Below, one piece after another: positions 62,233 to 64,000 of a stretch of 64,000 nucleotides of DNA (within the stretch, counting starts at the first letter, position 1; every line of letters starts with the position of its first letter). The translations under genes were made by a program, and so were the position numbers. The stretch comes from Olleya aquimaris (lineage in GTDB: Bacteria > Bacteroidota > Bacteroidia > Flavobacteriales > Flavobacteriaceae), in contig NZ_QLLO01000002.1 of assembly GCF_003259525.1 (NCBI RefSeq), positions 310,001-374,000 on the forward strand, in the 5' to 3' direction. The notes beneath the pieces are model-generated. The model was not told the DNA's origin. It saw only the letters and a program-made list of their open reading frames with translations, and searched no databases.

Positions 62233-62828
62233 CGCCAAAAATAATAGGATTGACAGGTGGAATTGGTAGCGGTAAAACTACTGTAGCTAATTTTTTTAAA
62301 CAATTAGGTGTGCCTGTATACATAGCAGATGCAGAAGCTAAAGCCTTGATGAGTCGTTCTAAAATTATAAAACGAAAACTATTACAACTTTTTGGGAACC
62401 AGGCATACCTTGACAATAAACTAAATAAACCTTTTATTGCTAAGCAAATTTTTAATAATGAAGATTTATTAAAAAAAATGAATGCTATTGTACATCCAAA
62501 AGTTGCTAAGCATTTTGAAAGATGGGTAAATAAACAAAACACAGATTATGTTATAAGTGAAGCAGCTATTTTATTTGAAAACGGTAGCTATAAAAAATAT
62601 GACTATATTGTAACTGTTGTAGCACCTAAAGACATTAGATTAAAAAGAGTGATGGCACGAGATAAAACTACTGTAAAAAAAGTTGAAGCTATTATGAATA
62701 ATCAATGGGACGATGATAAAAAAATAGCACTTTCGGATTTTGTAATTAATAATACAGACTTAGAAAACACAAAATTACAAGTTGGTAATATCCACGAAAA
62801 ACTCTTAAAATCAATTACTAAACCTTAA
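62229..62828 (+). CDS. coaE: Dephospho-CoA kinase
   Basis: 199 residues. [33 protein letters not shown] has the P-loop and the conserved D-x-D/A-E motif; [50 protein letters not shown] (lid and CoA site) are diagnostic. It phosphorylates dephospho-CoA in the last step of CoA synthesis, complementing coaBC at 52384. Overlap with YbbR is four bases (ATGA). The sensor kinase follows after 67 bases with its own promoter. Confidence 0.95.
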   Translation: MTPKIIGLTGGIGSGKTTVANFFKQLGVPVYIADAEAKALMSRSKIIKRKLLQLFGNQAYLDNKLNKPFIAKQIFNNEDLLKKMNAIVHPKVAKHFERWVNKQNTDYVISEAAILFENGSYKKYDYIVTVVAPKDIRLKRVMARDKTTVKKVEAIMNNQWDDDKKIALSDFVINNTDLENTKLQVGNIHEKLLKSITKP

Positions 62829-62867
62829 ATTTTAACATTTTTGTTAATGTAAGGTTAAATGGTAAGA

Positions 62868-62894
62868 TTGGTAAATGTTAAAATCTTAATTTTG
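62868..62894 (+). promoter_or_regulatory. Probable promoter of the sensor kinase
   Basis: TTG (62868-62870), 16 bases, TAATTTTG (62887-62894). The -7 box is exact; the gap is slightly short. The first ATG is one base beyond the -7 box, so the leader would be very short or the second ATG is used. Confidence 0.4.
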
Positions 62895-62895
62895 A

Positions 62896-64000
62896 ATGAT
62901 GAATAAAAGGATTTTTCTTGTATTGGTCATTTTAATGAGCTGTTCTTTAATAGGAATTATTTTAGTACAGGCATACTACATTAACAATTCGCTTCAAAAT
63001 ACAGAGAAGCAATTTAACTTTAATGTAAAAAAAGCATTAAGTTATGTGTCCAATACCATTGAAAACGATGAGAAGGAAGAATACCTAATTAAGTTTACAG
63101 AGTTATTAAATCAAGGCGAAATTAATGATACTACTGCTATTATTAATATTTATATTAAAGAAGATAATAGTGACTCTAACGAAACGGTAATCTACAGAAA
63201 CGGAATTTTAGAAGAAAATTTTAAAGTTTCATCAGCGCTCTTTGACATAGGTTTAGATAGTTTAAACGTTAAAAGAATTTTACAAAAACGTGAAACTGAA
63301 ATTATAGAAAACAATACCATTGATGGAAGTAAAAACTTATCAGCAATGTTATCTAGATTAAGTAAACTAAACGAAAGTACTCAAATAGCACTTGAAACAG
63401 TCTATAAAGATAAAGCCTATTTAAAACCTATACACAAACGTGTTAGTATAGATAAAATAGATAGATTGTTAGCTTTAAAATTGTTGGAAGATGACATTGA
63501 TATTGGTTACGAGTTTGCAATTTATAGTAACGATTTAGCGACTAAAATTAAAACACAAGATTTTCAGTATGAAAAAGCATCCACGTTTAGTGTACCCTTT
63601 TTTTACAATGAAAATGATAAAAGCAACTACAGGTTGTTAGTTAATTTTCCAGAACGTAAAAAGTTTATTTTCTCGTCTATATTAACCATGCTAGTTTTAT
63701 CAATAGTGTTTACGTTAATTATCATAATTGCTTACTCTAGTGCTTTATACCAATTAATTAGACAGCGTCAAATTTCGCAAATCAAAACAGATTTTATAAA
63801 TAATATGACGCACGAATTTAAAACACCAATTGCCACCATCAATTTGGCTTTAGATTCTATTAAAAACCCTAAAATAATTGACGATAAAGAAAAAGTACTG
63901 CGTTATTTAGGCATGATTAAAGAAGAGAATAAACGTATGCATGCACAAGTAGAAAACGTGCTTAGAATATCTAAACTTGAAAAAAACGAACTAAATATTA
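62896..64000 (+). CDS. Sensor histidine kinase, 3' end cut by window edge
   Basis: About 368 residues visible from the ATG at 62896 (a second ATG at 62899 is equally possible); the frame is open to the last base. A first membrane helix (FLVLVILMSCSLIGIILVQAYYI) and a second near 250-270 (FIFSSILTMLVLSIVFTLIIIIAYSSALY) frame a ~225-residue periplasmic sensor region. The HisKA box follows: FINNMTHEFKTPIATINLAL with His at codon 63811-63813. The ATPase domain lies beyond the window. It resembles the RprX-type kinases usual beside coaE in flavobacteria; its response regulator should follow. Confidence 0.92.
   Translation, partial: MMNKRIFLVLVILMSCSLIGIILVQAYYINNSLQNTEKQFNFNVKKALSYVSNTIENDEKEEYLIKFTELLNQGEINDTTAIINIYIKEDNSDSNETVIYRNGILEENFKVSSALFDIGLDSLNVKRILQKRETEIIENNTIDGSKNLSAMLSRLSKLNESTQIALETVYKDKAYLKPIHKRVSIDKIDRLLALKLLEDDIDIGYEFAIYSNDLATKIKTQDFQYEKASTFSVPFFYNENDKSNYRLLVNFPERKKFIFSSILTMLVLSIVFTLIIIIAYSSALYQLIRQRQISQIKTDFINNMTHEFKTPIATINLALDSIKNPKIIDDKEKVLRYLGMIKEENKRMHAQVENVLRISKLEKNELNI

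Noticed and set aside
62829-62880. TTTTAACATTTTTGTTAA and GGTTAAA near the sensor kinase as another copy of the element
   Set aside because: Half-sites are similar but order and spacing differ from the two exact copies.

Overview
The window is a stretch of a low-GC chromosome from the phylum Bacteroidota, almost certainly a marine or aquatic member of the family Flavobacteriaceae (genus not resolvable by eye). Supporting signs: promoters of the Bacteroidota type (TTG, 19 bases, TAnnTTTG), no obvious Shine-Dalgarno sequences, lineage families (DUF4290, DUF2911, DUF4835/PorD, DUF2279, START-like, DUF6428), a type IX secretion cargo protein, a SusC/CirA-like TonB receptor, a MurA with Asp in place of the catalytic Cys, and gene orders typical of this group (dapA-bamD-rpoZ-coaBC-porD-recN, YbbR-coaE-histidine kinase). 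No prophage, insertion sequence, rRNA or CRISPR array was seen. The gene at each window edge is cut (TonB receptor at the left, sensor histidine kinase at the right).

Layout. 1-10.7 kb: TonB receptor, tRNA-Met, START-like protein, class IV aminotransferase, YqgE, HU, an fmt-recQ-ATPase operon on the minus strand, then DUF493, DUF4290 and murA on the plus strand. 10.8-23.5 kb: a minus-strand photoprotection island with three different photolyase/cryptochrome proteins (CPD photolyase, FeS-type bacterial cryptochrome/(6-4) photolyase, cryptochrome-DASH), a DUF2256 microgene nested between two genes, DUF2867 reductase, flavin reductase, ABC1/UbiB kinase, TetR regulator, TspO, glutathione peroxidase, SRPBCC, an SDR, folE, TIGR03643/DUF2805 and two uncharacterised proteins. 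23.5-26.2 kb: an arsenic operon (arsR, DUF6428, ArsN1-like acetyltransferase, thioredoxin-type arsenate reductase, aquaporin). 26.3-36.3 kb: DUF2911, GNAT, two lipoproteins, a long GAPDH, an HtrA protease, and a dapF-GNAT-mltG-DUF2279 operon. 36.3-50 kb: housekeeping genes including rsmI-like, a low-molecular-weight phosphatase, dnaA, YigZ, ribD, prmC, ligA and a two-gene 5'-nucleotidase. 50-64 kb: dapA, bamD, rpoZ, coaBC, porD, recN, fabI, a 958-residue T9SS cargo, glycosyltransferase, YbbR, coaE and the kinase.

The most notable observation is a bipartite DNA element, identical at 27 of 27 positions in two blocks (10 and 17 bases) with exactly 15 bases between them, found twice in the window: 28-29 bases upstream of the probable start of an uncharacterised protein (heading hyp-TIGR03643-folE-unknown) and of the TetR gene (heading TetR-ABC1-flavin reductase-DUF2867-DUF2256-cryDASH-FeS photolyase). 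It joins two transcription units of the photoprotection island into one probable regulon and suggests that the GTP cyclohydrolase and unknown proteins serve the same response as the photolyases. The regulator that binds it is not known from the sequence.

All assignments come from reading translations and motifs; no database search was run. Families named are from memory of their signatures, and statements about regulation are inference unless noted.
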